The position numbers were made by a program, and so were the translations under genes. This document shows positions 42,773-52,133 of a stretch of 64,000 nucleotides of DNA, one piece after another (the first letter of the stretch is position 1; each line of letters begins with the position of its first letter). Under the pieces are notes generated by a model, which made no database searches, had not been told where the DNA came from, and saw only the letters and a program-made list of their open reading frames with translations. The stretch is from Nannocystis bainbridge (GTDB taxonomy: Bacteria; Myxococcota_A; Polyangia; Nannocystales; Nannocystaceae), in assembly GCF_028368995.1 (NCBI RefSeq), contig NZ_JAQNDL010000003.1, positions 248,001 to 312,000 on the forward strand, in the 5' to 3' direction.

Positions 42773-44218
42773 TCAGCTCTCGGCCGGCCGCTCGGGCACC
42801 GCGATCGCGTACATCCCGAGCCAGCGCGTGATCTGCTTGCGCTCGCACTCGTAGTGCTTCGCCGTCGCGCGGATGCTCCAATCGTTGGCCATCAACGTCG
42901 CCAGCAGCGCCTCGCGGCTCGGTCGCGGTCGCGGCCGCCGCGGGGCCGCCCTGGCGCCCGCGGCCTCCGGCTGGGTCGACGCGATCGCGGCGGCGACGGA
43001 CGCCGCACCTGCCCCGAAGGACAGCAGGTCGGGCCACGGGTCGGACTCGCGCCGCTCGCCCTCGATCCCGCACGCGTGAAGGAAGCGCTGCAGGCCGCGC
43101 AGGTTGTCCGGCCAGGTCTGCCGCAGCAGCGCCTCGGCGACCGCGGTCGGGAACTCGAGCGGCGCCGGCGAGACCCGGCTGCGCGGGGCACACCAGGCCC
43201 GGTGGAGGCGATCGATCCACGCGATCAGGTCGGCCCGGCGCGCCCGCAGCGGCGGCACGTGGACCTCCCACAGCGCCAGGCGGGCGTACAGGTCGCGGCG
43301 GAACTTGCCCTGCTCGATGTCGTCGACCAGCGAGCGGTTGGTGGCCGCGATCAGGCGCACGTCGACGCGGTGGCGCTGCGTGCTGCCGACGGCGACGACC
43401 TCGCCGAGCTCGACCGCCCGCAGCAGCTTGGGCTGGAGGTCGAGCGGCAGCTCGCCGAGCTCGTCGAGGAACAGAGTCCCGCCGGAGGCCGCGCGGAACA
43501 TGCCGCCGTGCTCCTGCGTCGCCCCGGTGAAGGCCCCGCGGGTGTGCCCGAACAGCTGGCTCTCGATCAGCTGCGGGCTGAGGGCCGCGCAGTTGATCAC
43601 CACCAGGCTGCCCTGGCGCCCGCTCAGGCGGTGCAGCTCGGCGGCGATGTTCTCCTTGCCGACGCCGGTCTCGCCGAGGATCAGCGCCGGCGAGCGGTCG
43701 GGCCCGGCGCGACCGATCGCCTGCCGCAGCTGCCGCACCGCCAGCGAGTCGCCGGGCACCGCCTCGTGCGACACCTGCGGCGTGTCGCGCAGATCGGCGT
43801 CGCGGCGCTCGTAGACCGCCAGCACGTCGCCGAAGCGCAGCACCGCCTGGTCCTCGAGGTAGAAGGGCAGCGCCTGGATCGCCTGGCCGTCGACCCACGT
43901 GCCGTTGCGGCTCTCGAGGTCGGCGACGCAGTGGCGGCCGGCGGCCTGGTCCCAGCGGATGCTGGCGTGCTGGCGCGACACCGTCTTGTGGGCCGCGACG
44001 ATCGCCCCCGGCGCGCCCGGCTGGCGCCCGAGGACCGCCGGCGCCTCGTCGAGCGGGTGAGCGCCGGCCAGGCTGCGCGGGTAGACGACGACCAGCCGGG
44101 CCGTGCGCGGTGGCGCGCAGATTCGCGCAGCCCGCTCCGTGGACACGGTCTCGTCCGGCATCGACGGCGGGTTTTCGGGATTGCGCGAGCCCATGGGGCG
44201 GTCGGCATGGTGTCCCAT
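42773..44218 (-). CDS. FHA-domain sigma-54-dependent transcriptional activator
   Basis: 481 residues from ATG 44218-44216, chosen because GAGG lies nine bases upstream; ATGs at 44194 and 44161 lack one. The FHA domain (about 58-130) keeps the phosphothreonine-binding pattern LGRQPG, VSRQHASI and SRNGTWVDG. The AAA+ domain (about 155-380) has Walker A GETGVGKE, the sigma-54-contact loop GAFTGA, Walker B GTLFLDELGE and the arginine-finger region. A Fis-type helix-turn-helix closes the protein (SIRATAKHYECERKQITRWL). It should bind DNA and open sigma-54 promoters in response to a phosphothreonine protein partner. It is divergent from the ADYC genes, whose gap holds a sigma-54-type element. Confidence 0.93.
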   Translation of the reverse strand: MGHHADRPMGSRNPENPPSMPDETVSTERAARICAPPRTARLVVVYPRSLAGAHPLDEAPAVLGRQPGAPGAIVAAHKTVSRQHASIRWDQAAGRHCVADLESRNGTWVDGQAIQALPFYLEDQAVLRFGDVLAVYERRDADLRDTPQVSHEAVPGDSLAVRQLRQAIGRAGPDRSPALILGETGVGKENIAAELHRLSGRQGSLVVINCAALSPQLIESQLFGHTRGAFTGATQEHGGMFRAASGGTLFLDELGELPLDLQPKLLRAVELGEVVAVGSTQRHRVDVRLIAATNRSLVDDIEQGKFRRDLYARLALWEVHVPPLRARRADLIAWIDRLHRAWCAPRSRVSPAPLEFPTAVAEALLRQTWPDNLRGLQRFLHACGIEGERRESDPWPDLLSFGAGAASVAAAIASTQPEAAGARAAPRRPRPRPSREALLATLMANDWSIRATAKHYECERKQITRWLGMYAIAVPERPAES

Positions 44219-44293
44219 GCGGCCGCACCTCGGCAAGCCCGAGAAAACGTGGTGAAGTCGCGCGGCACCCCTAAAATCATTGAAGATTTGTCG

Positions 44294-44309
44294 AGGCACG
44301 GCGGTTGCT
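44294..44309 (+). promoter_or_regulatory. Sigma-54 (-24/-12) promoter candidate
   Basis: The sequence AGGCACGGCGGTTGCT has GG (44295-44296) and GC (44307-44308) separated by exactly ten bases, and closely matches the consensus TGGCACG-N4-TTGCW. Transcription would start near 44320, about 57 bases before ATG 44377. The divergent gene encodes a GAFTGA activator. A short inverted repeat CTCGG-CAAGC-CCGAG at 44229-44243 could be an activator site, but it is weak. Confidence 0.7.
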
Positions 44310-44376
44310 CAACCGGGTTTCACAGGCTCCCGGAGCCAGCAATCCACCCGTTCCTTGTCACATCGGAGAAACTACT

Positions 44377-45360
44377 ATGTCGCTGTTCATGATTGGCTTC
44401 CGCCTCGCCCCGCTCGCCCTCATCGGCCTCTCCGCTGTCGGCTGCACCGAGGTGCCGAGCGAGGACGACCTCGAGTTCCGCACCACCTGCACTGCATGCA
44501 CCTTCAACTCGCCGCACATCGACAACGCCCCGATGCCGGAGCTCGCCCTCGATGGCGAAGAGAACTCCGCCGGAGTGAAGCTGATCGCCCTGCGCGACAC
44601 CCAGACCACCGTGGATTACGAGGTCGGCACGGACTCTCAGGAGGATCTGGTGGCCCGCGACGGCAACCTCAAGGTCGCCATCGGCCCTGCGCTGTACGGC
44701 TGGGAGCTCGTGCTGGAGAAGGACGGTGTCGAGAAGATCGCCACCATCACGGGGCACGGCGAGATCGAAGCTTGGTCCGACAACGGCCGACCCATGCCCA
44801 CGTACGCGATCTCTTACCATGGCCTGGTCGACGGCGCCTGGGGCCACTGGAACGTGTGCCCTGAGTTCGTCGGCAGCCCCGAATCGCCCGTGTTGACGAT
44901 CATTCGCGGTCAGACGTACGACCGCGAGGACAAGCGCGTCGACCTGATCGACTCCGACTGGGTGACCTTCGCGTGTGTCGGCGAGGCGGCCTTCAAGGCC
45001 AAGGCCCTCGGCTACTCCCAGGGGCGCAGATTCGCCGGCACCAACGCGCCGGCCACCCGCGGGCAGCAGGACGCGACCCTCAAGATGATCACCGCCGATT
45101 ACTGCGGCACCGGCCACAGCTTCACGGCACCGAATACGGCGCTGCACTGGGAGAACCGGGCGGGTACCGTCACCATTCCGATGGGGACCGTGACCGGCCC
45201 GCTCGAGGCCGTATGGGGCCCGGACGGCGCCCTGTGCCTCGACAATCCGCGCCACACGACCAAGGCGTTGGTCGAGGCGGAGTGCGGCTACCCCATTCCG
45301 TCCTGCGCGGGCTTCGACTACACCGGGCCGTGGGAGTGGAAGACCTTCAAGAAGCTATAG
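44377..45360 (+). CDS. ADYC-domain lipoprotein, paralogue 1
   Basis: 327 residues from ATG 44377, with GGAG upstream. The signal peptide ends in lipobox SAVGC (cysteine 23). It carries the features of the ADYC family seen in myxobacterial lipoproteins: the cysteine pair TTCTACTFNSP, NVCPEF, the ITADYCGTGHSFT motif (ADYC at 240-243), WGPDGALCLD and the end SCAGFDYTGPWEWKTFKK. Eight or more conserved cysteines suggest disulfides outside the cytoplasm. The molecular function of the family is not known to me. It is the first gene after the sigma-54-type element and is followed after 61 bases by paralogue 2. Confidence 0.88.
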   Translation: MSLFMIGFRLAPLALIGLSAVGCTEVPSEDDLEFRTTCTACTFNSPHIDNAPMPELALDGEENSAGVKLIALRDTQTTVDYEVGTDSQEDLVARDGNLKVAIGPALYGWELVLEKDGVEKIATITGHGEIEAWSDNGRPMPTYAISYHGLVDGAWGHWNVCPEFVGSPESPVLTIIRGQTYDREDKRVDLIDSDWVTFACVGEAAFKAKALGYSQGRRFAGTNAPATRGQQDATLKMITADYCGTGHSFTAPNTALHWENRAGTVTIPMGTVTGPLEAVWGPDGALCLDNPRHTTKALVEAECGYPIPSCAGFDYTGPWEWKTFKKL

Positions 45361-45421
45361 CCGGCAGCAGGCGCCCGGAGCCGCAATCCACCCCGTTCCT
45401 TGTCACCTCGGAAATACTACC

Positions 45422-46429
45422 ATGTCGCTGTTCAATGTTGGCTTCCGCTTCGTCCCGCTCGCCCTCGTCGGACTCTCCGTCGCTTGTACCGCCCTGCCGG
45501 ACGACGCCGACCTCGAGTTCCGCACCACCTGCACTGCCTGCACCTTCAACTCGCCGGACGTCGACGACGCGCCGATCCCGGAGCTCGCGTTCGACGGCCA
45601 GGAGAACTTCGCCGGTGTGAGCCTGATCGGGCTGCGCGAGAACGTCGGGGGCCGGATCTTCGAGTTCGATGTCTACAACGACGAGATGATCGCCCGTTAT
45701 GGCAAGACCATCGTCGAGAGCGGCGGTGGACTCGTCGGCTGGCAGCTCTTGATGGAGCGGGATGGCCAACCACTGATCGCCAGAATCACGGGATACGACG
45801 CCGCCGCCGAGGGGCTCACCGACGACGGCCAGCCCCTGACGGCGTACGCGATCGCTTACGACGGCCTGATCGGCGGCGTCCCGGCCTACGCAATCAACGT
45901 TTGCCCGGAGTTCGCCGCCACCGCATCAGAGCCGGTCTTGACTATCATCCGCAGCCAGACCTACGACCGCGAGGAAAAGCGCGTCGACCTCATCGATCCC
46001 AATTGGGTGACCTTCGCCTGCAAGGGCGAGGCCGCCTACAAGGCCAAAGCCCTCGGCTACAGCGAGTCGCGCATTTTCCCCGGCAGCAGCGGGCCGGCCA
46101 CCCGCGCGCAACAGGACGCGACCCTCAAGATGATCACCGCCGACTACTGCGGCACCGGTCACAGCTTCACGGAGCAGGGTACCGAGCTGCACTGGGAGAA
46201 TCGGGTCGGGTCCGTCACGGCGACGCCCGGCCCCATGGACCCGATCGAGGCCGTGTGGGGCCCGGACGGCGCGCTGTGCCTGGATGAACCGCGCTACACG
46301 ACCAAGCTGCTGGTCGAGGCGGAGTGCGGTCACACCTTTCCGTCCTGCGCGGGATTCGACTACAGCGGGCCGTGGGAGTGGAAGACCTGGAAGAAACTGC
46401 CGCCCCCACCCCCGCCCCCCCAGCCCTAG
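45422..46429 (+). CDS. ADYC-domain lipoprotein, paralogue 2
   Basis: 335 residues from ATG 45422. It aligns along its whole length with paralogue 1: MSLF start, lipobox near SVAC, TTCTACTFNSP, the QTYDREEKRVDLIDPNWVTF block, ITADYCGTGHSFTEQG and the ending SCAGFDYSGPWEWKTWKK, followed here by a run of prolines. Some 50 bases before its start also match those before paralogue 1 (CAATCCACC...TTCCTTGTCAC...TCGG), as expected for a tandem duplication. Only three bases separate its stop from the kinase gene, so the two are surely co-transcribed. Confidence 0.88.
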   Translation: MSLFNVGFRFVPLALVGLSVACTALPDDADLEFRTTCTACTFNSPDVDDAPIPELAFDGQENFAGVSLIGLRENVGGRIFEFDVYNDEMIARYGKTIVESGGGLVGWQLLMERDGQPLIARITGYDAAAEGLTDDGQPLTAYAIAYDGLIGGVPAYAINVCPEFAATASEPVLTIIRSQTYDREEKRVDLIDPNWVTFACKGEAAYKAKALGYSESRIFPGSSGPATRAQQDATLKMITADYCGTGHSFTEQGTELHWENRVGSVTATPGPMDPIEAVWGPDGALCLDEPRYTTKLLVEAECGHTFPSCAGFDYSGPWEWKTWKKLPPPPPPPQP

Positions 46430-46432
46430 CCC

Positions 46433-49153
46433 ATGGCCCACGAGGACAACCCGGTCACAGGCACGTCCACCTCGCACGGCGAGGTGACGCAGGACGTGGT
46501 TCCCGCGCCCGCTCGCAACCTGGGCGGCGTGGGCCCGCTGCCGGCCAAGCTCGGCCGCTATCACGTGCTCGGTCAGCTCGGCGCCGGCGGCATGGGCGTG
46601 GTGCTCACCGCCTACGACCCCGACCTCGATCGCAAGGTCGCGCTCAAGCTGCTGCGCGCGCACGGCAACGCCGGCTCGGCCGGGCGAATGCTGCGCGAGG
46701 CCCACGCGCTGGCCCGCCTCTCGCACCCCAACGTGGTCCAGATCCACGACACCGGGGCGATCGACGGCCAGGTCTTCATCGCCATGGAGTTGGTCCGCGG
46801 CGTCGACCTGCGGACCTGGCTGACCCAGCCGCGCCCGCTCGTGGAGGTGCTGCGCGCCTTCGTCGACGCCGGTCGCGGCCTGGCCGCGGCCCACGACGCC
46901 GGCTTCGTCCACCGCGACTTCAAGCCCGAGAACGTGCTGCTCGGCGAGGACGGGCGGGCCCGGGTCGCCGACTTCGGGCTGGTCCGCCTCCACGACGAGC
47001 TGCCCGACGAGCCGGTGAATTCGCCCTCGACGCGCGGCGCCCTCGGCCACTCGCTCACCGTCACCGGCGCGCGCCTCGGCACGCCCGGGTACATGTCGCC
47101 CGAGCAGCACCTCGGCCTCACGGCCGACGCCCGCAGCGACCAGTTCAGCTACTGCGTGGCGCTGTGGGAGGCGCTGCACAGGCAGCGACCGTTCGCCGGC
47201 GACAGCCCCGAGGCGATCGTCGCGGCGGTCCGCGCCGGCCGGCTGCGGGCGCCGCCCCGGGGCTCCCGCGTGCCCGCCGAACTGAATCGGCTGCTGCAGC
47301 GCGGCCTGGCCTACGACCCCGAGCAGCGCCACCCGAGCATGCACGCGCTGCTGGCCGCGCTGACCGTCGATCCGGCCCGCAGGCGCCGGCGCTGGCTGCT
47401 CGGTCTCGTCGGGGCCGGCCTGCTCGCAGCGGTCGCCGGCGTGTGGCTGAGCGGCGAGGCCGAGCCGTGCGCCGGCGGCCCGGAGGCCCTGGCGCCCACC
47501 TGGAACCCCTTGCGCCGCCAGGCTGTCGCCGAGGCGCTGACACCGAGCTCCGACCCGGCGCTGCCGCGATTCGTGCTCGCGGGCCTCGACGCTTACGCCG
47601 GCGAGTGGCTGACGTCGCACCGCGACGCCTGCCTCGATCATCGCCGCGGCGAGCAGTCGAGCGCGCTGCTCGACGCCCGCATGCACTGCCTCGATCGCCG
47701 CCGCCAGACCCTCGCCGCCGTCGCGCGCCTGCTCGTCGGCGAGGCTGGCGACGTCGACGCAGGCCGCCCTGGTCGCGCCGAAGCGGAGCCTCCGGACGCC
47801 GCGCAATTGATCGCCCGCATGCCGGCGATCTCCGCCTGCGCCGATCCGGCCGTGGTGCTCAGTGAGGCTGCCGTTCCCGAGGATCCCGCGCTCGCCGGCG
47901 AGGTCGCGGCCGTCGCCTCGCGGCTGATCACCGCCCGCGTGCGCCATGACGCCGGTGACCTCGAAGGCGCCCGCGCCCTCGCCGAGGACGCGCTCGCCCG
48001 GGCCCGCCGCGCCAAGTTTGCACCGATCCTCGCCGAGGCGTTGCTGGTCCAGGCCCGCATCCACTTCACCCCGCAACAGTGGGAGCTCGCCCGTCCCGCG
48101 CTGGACGAGGCGCTCGTTCAGGCCGTGGCAGCACGCCGTGACGACCTCGCCGCCGAAGCCATGGCACGCCTGCTGTTCGTCGACGGCGTCCATCTCGGCC
48201 GCACCGCGGAGATGCTGCGCCTCGCGCCGTTGGCCCTCGCCATGGCCGCGCGGGCCCCGGAGCCGCACGCCGCCCGCGGGTTGGCGCACAACAATATCAG
48301 CGTCGTGCAGACGCTCTCGCACGAACGAGAGCGGGCGACCTTGTCGATGAAATCCGCCGTCGAGGAGATGCTGGCTGCGCCCCACACCGACCCGATCGAG
48401 CTGGCCCACGTGTTTTTCAACGCGGCCGTGATGACCGCTGCTCCCGCGCAACGGCACGCCGGCCTCGACCGCGCGAGGGCGCTGCTGGCCGAGCGCCTCG
48501 GACCCCGTCACCTGGTCACCCTCGACGCCCGGATGGCCGCCGCGAGGTTCGAGCCCGATTTGAAGATGGGTGCGGCGCAGCTCGACGAGGTTTGTCCGGA
48601 GTATCTCCGCGGCCACGGCCGCACGATCACCACCTGCGCGTCGTGCTTCAATCTCCTCGTCCACCTGCAGATGTATCTCGGCGAGACGACGCGCGCCCTG
48701 GCCAGCGCGGAGCAAGGCCTCTCGTGCCACGCCCGGCCCTTCACCGACCAGGACGCCAGCCTGCGGGCCAAGGCGCAGGCGTTCATCGCCGTGCACTCGG
48801 GCCACCCGCTCGCCGCGCTCGAGCACCTGAAGCAGGCGCGCCGGTGGCCCGATTCGCTGCAAGGGGTCCCGTGGATCCGCCCAGAGCTGGCCGAGCTCGA
48901 CCTGATCCGCGGCCGTGCGCTGCTGCTGCTCGACCGCCCCGCCGAGGCCACCGAGGCGCTCGAGCAAGCCATGCCGGGCTACGCCATCTTCGTGGACCGC
49001 CCCGAGCTGCTGACGCCGCTGCTGCTCGCCGAGACGCAGACACTGCTCGCGCGGGCCCTGCTGGCCGCCGAGACGCCCGACCACGAGCGCGCCGCCCAGT
49101 TGACTGCATCAGCCCAGGCGACCCTCGCAGCCCACGGCGCGGTCGTGCCCTGA
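46433..49153 (+). CDS. Transmembrane Ser/Thr kinase with TPR-like C-terminal region
   Basis: 906 residues from ATG 46433. The kinase domain (about 40-310) is complete: GAGGMGVVLTAYD, VALKLLRAHG, FVHRDFKPEN, VADFGLVRL and GTPGYMSPEQ. A single transmembrane helix lies at about 322-342 (WLLGLVGAGLLAAVAGVWL). The remaining 560 residues contain a segment with spaced cysteines and then TPR-like helices (ARALAEDALARARRAKFAPI, LAEALLVQARIHF, RGLAHNNISVVQTLSHERER). This is the typical plan of myxobacterial TPR kinases. The gene lies three bases after ADYC paralogue 2, so it is likely controlled by the same sigma-54-type promoter. Phosphothreonine on a partner could be read by the FHA domain of the divergent activator. 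Confidence 0.92.
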   Translation: MAHEDNPVTGTSTSHGEVTQDVVPAPARNLGGVGPLPAKLGRYHVLGQLGAGGMGVVLTAYDPDLDRKVALKLLRAHGNAGSAGRMLREAHALARLSHPNVVQIHDTGAIDGQVFIAMELVRGVDLRTWLTQPRPLVEVLRAFVDAGRGLAAAHDAGFVHRDFKPENVLLGEDGRARVADFGLVRLHDELPDEPVNSPSTRGALGHSLTVTGARLGTPGYMSPEQHLGLTADARSDQFSYCVALWEALHRQRPFAGDSPEAIVAAVRAGRLRAPPRGSRVPAELNRLLQRGLAYDPEQRHPSMHALLAALTVDPARRRRRWLLGLVGAGLLAAVAGVWLSGEAEPCAGGPEALAPTWNPLRRQAVAEALTPSSDPALPRFVLAGLDAYAGEWLTSHRDACLDHRRGEQSSALLDARMHCLDRRRQTLAAVARLLVGEAGDVDAGRPGRAEAEPPDAAQLIARMPAISACADPAVVLSEAAVPEDPALAGEVAAVASRLITARVRHDAGDLEGARALAEDALARARRAKFAPILAEALLVQARIHFTPQQWELARPALDEALVQAVAARRDDLAAEAMARLLFVDGVHLGRTAEMLRLAPLALAMAARAPEPHAARGLAHNNISVVQTLSHERERATLSMKSAVEEMLAAPHTDPIELAHVFFNAAVMTAAPAQRHAGLDRARALLAERLGPRHLVTLDARMAAARFEPDLKMGAAQLDEVCPEYLRGHGRTITTCASCFNLLVHLQMYLGETTRALASAEQGLSCHARPFTDQDASLRAKAQAFIAVHSGHPLAALEHLKQARRWPDSLQGVPWIRPELAELDLIRGRALLLLDRPAEATEALEQAMPGYAIFVDRPELLTPLLLAETQTLLARALLAAETPDHERAAQLTASAQATLAAHGAVVP

Positions 49154-49575
49154 GCGCCGCCGGGTGTTCCCATTCGCGCGAGAGCAGTCCCTCGGCGACC
49201 ACGATCGACGCTCATCAGCCTCGCCAGACGCACCTCCCCGTGTCCTCGACCTCCACGCCCCTTCCATCCCTGACGCTTCGCATCCCGCGCGTCGCGCATC
49301 ACGTCGTTCGATTACCGACACCAGGCATACCGTTCGTCCGGCCCCGCCTCTCCTGCTCGCGCTCACGGCCGCGCGGTTGAACGGACCATGCGCGAAGGCT
49401 CGCATCGTCGCGCAATCCAACTGGCGGATTCGCTATCGCTCCAGAAAACACGAGCAGGTCGTGCGGTGACTCGAAAATCATGGAAGATTGTCGCGGCACG
49501 CAGGGTCCTCCATCCGGCTCCACAGGCTCCCTGCATCAATAATCCACCGCTCCTCGTCATCTCGGAGAACTCACC
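49154..49575 (+). promoter_or_regulatory. 422-base gap with a diverged copy of the ADYC1 control region
   Basis: Bases about 49470-49575 align with about 44270-44376 upstream of ADYC paralogue 1: shared AAAATCAT-GGAAGATTGTCG, CACAGGCTCC, AATCCACC, TCGGAGAA. At the -24/-12 position the first half is kept (GGCACG at 49495-49500), but TTGC has become GTCC, so this copy lacks the -12 GC and may be inactive or need another factor. The upstream half (49154-49460) holds no gene or repeat that I can support. Confidence 0.6.
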
Positions 49576-50547
49576 ATGTCCCTGTTCATAGTCGACTTTC
49601 GCCATGTCCCGCTCGCCCTCCTCGCCCTCACCGTCGCCTGCACCGAGATTCCCGGCGAAGACGACCTGCAGTTCCGGACCACCAATGACACCACCCCCCT
49701 CAACTCACCCGACATCAACCACGCCCCGGTCCCGGAGGTCGCGCTCGACGGCCAGGAGAACTTCGCCGGCGTGACCCTGGTCGGCCTGCGCCACCTCGAA
49801 ACCTCCAGCCAGATCTTCCAGCTCGACACGATCGACGACGCGTTGGTCGCCCGCGACGGCTCTTCCATCATCGCCAGCGGCAGTGACCTCCTCGGCTGGG
49901 AGCTCGTGATGGAGCGGGACGGCCACGAACTTATCGCCACCATCTCGGGGTATTCCGACGACATCGAGGCCCTCGCCGACGACGGCGAACCGCTGACAGC
50001 CTACGCGCTCTCCTACCATGGCCTGAAGGACGGCGTCTGGGGTCAATGGAACGAGTGCCCGGAGTTCGCCGCCAGCCCGGACTCTCCCGTCTTGACCCTC
50101 ATCCGCGGCCAGACCTACGACCGCGAGGACCGGCGCGTCGACCTCATCGATCCCGACTGGGTGACCTTCGCCTGCCTCGGCGAGGCCGCCTTCAAGGCCA
50201 AGTCGCTCGGTTACAGTCAGTCGCGCATCTTCCCCGGCACCAGCGCCCCGGCCACCCGCGCCCAGCAGGACGCCACCCTCAAGATGATCACCGCCGACTA
50301 CTGCGGCACCGGCCACAGCTTCACCGAGCAGGGCGTCGCCATCGACTGGCAGAATCGGGCGGCCAGCGTCACGCCCGCCGCCACGCCGGGCGACCTCGAG
50401 GCCGTGTGGGGCCCGGACGGCGCGCTGTGCCTCGAGGAGCCGCGCCTCAGGCCCCGGCAGGACGTCGAGGCGGAGTGCACCATCCCGAGCTGCGCCGGCT
50501 TCGACTTCACCGGCGCGTGGGAGTGGAAGTCCTTCCACAAGCCCTAG
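49576..50547 (+). CDS. ADYC-domain lipoprotein, paralogue 3
   Basis: 323 residues from ATG 49576 with GGAGAA upstream. It matches the other two throughout (MSLF start, lipobox TVAC, QTYDREDRRVDLIDPDWVTF, ITADYCGTGHSFTEQG, WGPDGALCLEE, SCAGFDFTGAWEWKSF). It differs at the N-terminal cysteine pair: TTCTACTFNSP of the others is TTNDTTPLNSP here, so two cysteines are lost, and one disulfide or metal site should be missing. It stands after the kinase with its own upstream region, a diverged copy of that of paralogue 1. Confidence 0.88.
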   Translation: MSLFIVDFRHVPLALLALTVACTEIPGEDDLQFRTTNDTTPLNSPDINHAPVPEVALDGQENFAGVTLVGLRHLETSSQIFQLDTIDDALVARDGSSIIASGSDLLGWELVMERDGHELIATISGYSDDIEALADDGEPLTAYALSYHGLKDGVWGQWNECPEFAASPDSPVLTLIRGQTYDREDRRVDLIDPDWVTFACLGEAAFKAKSLGYSQSRIFPGTSAPATRAQQDATLKMITADYCGTGHSFTEQGVAIDWQNRAASVTPAATPGDLEAVWGPDGALCLEEPRLRPRQDVEAECTIPSCAGFDFTGAWEWKSFHKP

Positions 50548-50645
50548 CGCGTGCGCGCGCAGATCGCCTCGCCGTGACCCGCGCGCGAATGCAGAGCCCC
50601 CGCGCTGCGTGACTCTCGCCGGCGAGCCCGGTAGAGTCGGGCCCC

Positions 50646-52133
50646 ATGCAGCGCCCTGCTGTCATTGCGTTCTCCAGGCTCCGCCCTGCTCCCGCCCTCG
50701 CGCTCGCCCTCGCATGTTGCGGCGGCGATCCTGCCGATCCCACGGCCAGCGCGGGCACGGACCCGTCGAGCTCGACCGGCGATCCGACCACGCCCACCGA
50801 CGCGAGCACCACCACCGCGTCGACTACCACCGCGCCGACCACCACCGACGCCACGACCGGCGACACCGCGCCCGCCGGCGAATGGCAGTTCGTCACCCTC
50901 GCCGAGCAGACCTTCCCGCTCAACAGCACCCAGGTCACCGTCGAGTTCATCCGCGCCGATCGCCCTGATGGTGGCCGCTCCTACCTGCTCTACCAGCACG
51001 CCCCCGGCGCGAACGCCCCGCTCGTCATCCAGACCCAGCCCTACGCCGGCATCGACTGGACCGGCGAGGAGGTCGACGCGCGCTGGGCCGCGCTCGGCGA
51101 CGGCGCCCACCCCGACATCGACGCCCCCGACCCCGACGCCGGAGACACGATCGCCTATCAATGGCAGGACCCGGCCCAGGCCGTCGGCTCCAACCTGGTG
51201 TGGGCATTCAACGGCTTCGCGGTGATCCACGCCTACGGCCGCTTCTACGCCGGTGGCGACCTCGCCGACGACGTGCTCGACGCGGTCGCCCCCTACGCGT
51301 TCGCGCGCACGCGCCCCGGCGAACTCGACCTCGAGCGAATCGGCGCGCTCGGCACCAGCTGGGGCGGCATGATGGCGCTGTTCGGCGCCAGCCAGGCCCC
51401 GGCCGACGCCGCCCCGCGCATGGTCGTCCCGATCTCGGCCCCCTCGGACTTCGCCGATCTATGGACCTGGTCGACCGACACTTTTTTAAATCTCTCGCTC
51501 AACCCCGCCATGGTGTCGGGCTTCTATTCGCCGTACTGGCGCCGCGCCGCGCCGACGATCGGCACCCCGCCCGCCGGCCCGGCCGCCAATCCCTACATGC
51601 ATTCCGGCCTGTGCCCCGGCCTGCCCGGCACCCTCGTCGTCCCCCACGACAGCTGGGACGCGATCATCCCGGTCACGCAGACGCAGGACCTCGCGGCCGC
51701 GTGCGCCAACGTCGAGCCGATCTACTGGCCGCGCGCCACCCCGCTCGATCCGAAGACGGCGACGATGACCCACGGCCCGTTCGCCGCCGAGGGCCTGGTC
51801 CCGAGCGTGCTCATCTACACCTACGCCGCCCTCGTCCTCGCGCTCGCGCCCCCCGAGGCCCCGACCGTCTATTCCGTGGCGAGCGGCCCCTCGCTGGTCC
51901 TCCACCTCGAGCTCGTGCTCGCCGCCCAGCAGGCCGGCGAAGACGTGGCGTGGATCGTCCCGCGCCTGCGCGAGCTCGCCGACCCGCGGCTGCAGACATT
52001 GGTCGCCGAGACCAATCAGCTCCAGCCCGGCGCCGAAGTGCTGGCGAGCGCCGTCAACCAGGTCTGGGGCACCGACTTCGACGCCGACGGCCTGCGCGCC
52101 CAGCTCGAGCTCGGCCTGCCCGACCCGCCGTGA
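50646..52133 (+). CDS. Alpha/beta-hydrolase-fold lipoprotein
   Basis: 495 residues from ATG 50646, with lipobox LALAC and a Thr-rich linker to about residue 78. The nucleophile elbow is GTSWGG (GALGTSWGGMMALFG), matching GxSxG, near residue 240. An aspartate in VVPHDSWDAIIPV and a histidine in MTHGPF could complete the triad. The region before the elbow has the usual oxyanion strand (LVIQTQPYAGIDW). The fold suggests a peptidase or esterase on the cell surface; the substrate is unknown. Its last codons form part of a 113-base direct duplication that runs downstream. Confidence 0.82.
   Translation: MQRPAVIAFSRLRPAPALALALACCGGDPADPTASAGTDPSSSTGDPTTPTDASTTTASTTTAPTTTDATTGDTAPAGEWQFVTLAEQTFPLNSTQVTVEFIRADRPDGGRSYLLYQHAPGANAPLVIQTQPYAGIDWTGEEVDARWAALGDGAHPDIDAPDPDAGDTIAYQWQDPAQAVGSNLVWAFNGFAVIHAYGRFYAGGDLADDVLDAVAPYAFARTRPGELDLERIGALGTSWGGMMALFGASQAPADAAPRMVVPISAPSDFADLWTWSTDTFLNLSLNPAMVSGFYSPYWRRAAPTIGTPPAGPAANPYMHSGLCPGLPGTLVVPHDSWDAIIPVTQTQDLAAACANVEPIYWPRATPLDPKTATMTHGPFAAEGLVPSVLIYTYAALVLALAPPEAPTVYSVASGPSLVLHLELVLAAQQAGEDVAWIVPRLRELADPRLQTLVAETNQLQPGAEVLASAVNQVWGTDFDADGLRAQLELGLPDPP

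Noticed and set aside
45926..49084. Long open frame antisense to ADYC2 and the TPR kinase
   Set aside because: Low-complexity product with no motif, while the sense strand encodes clear conserved domains.
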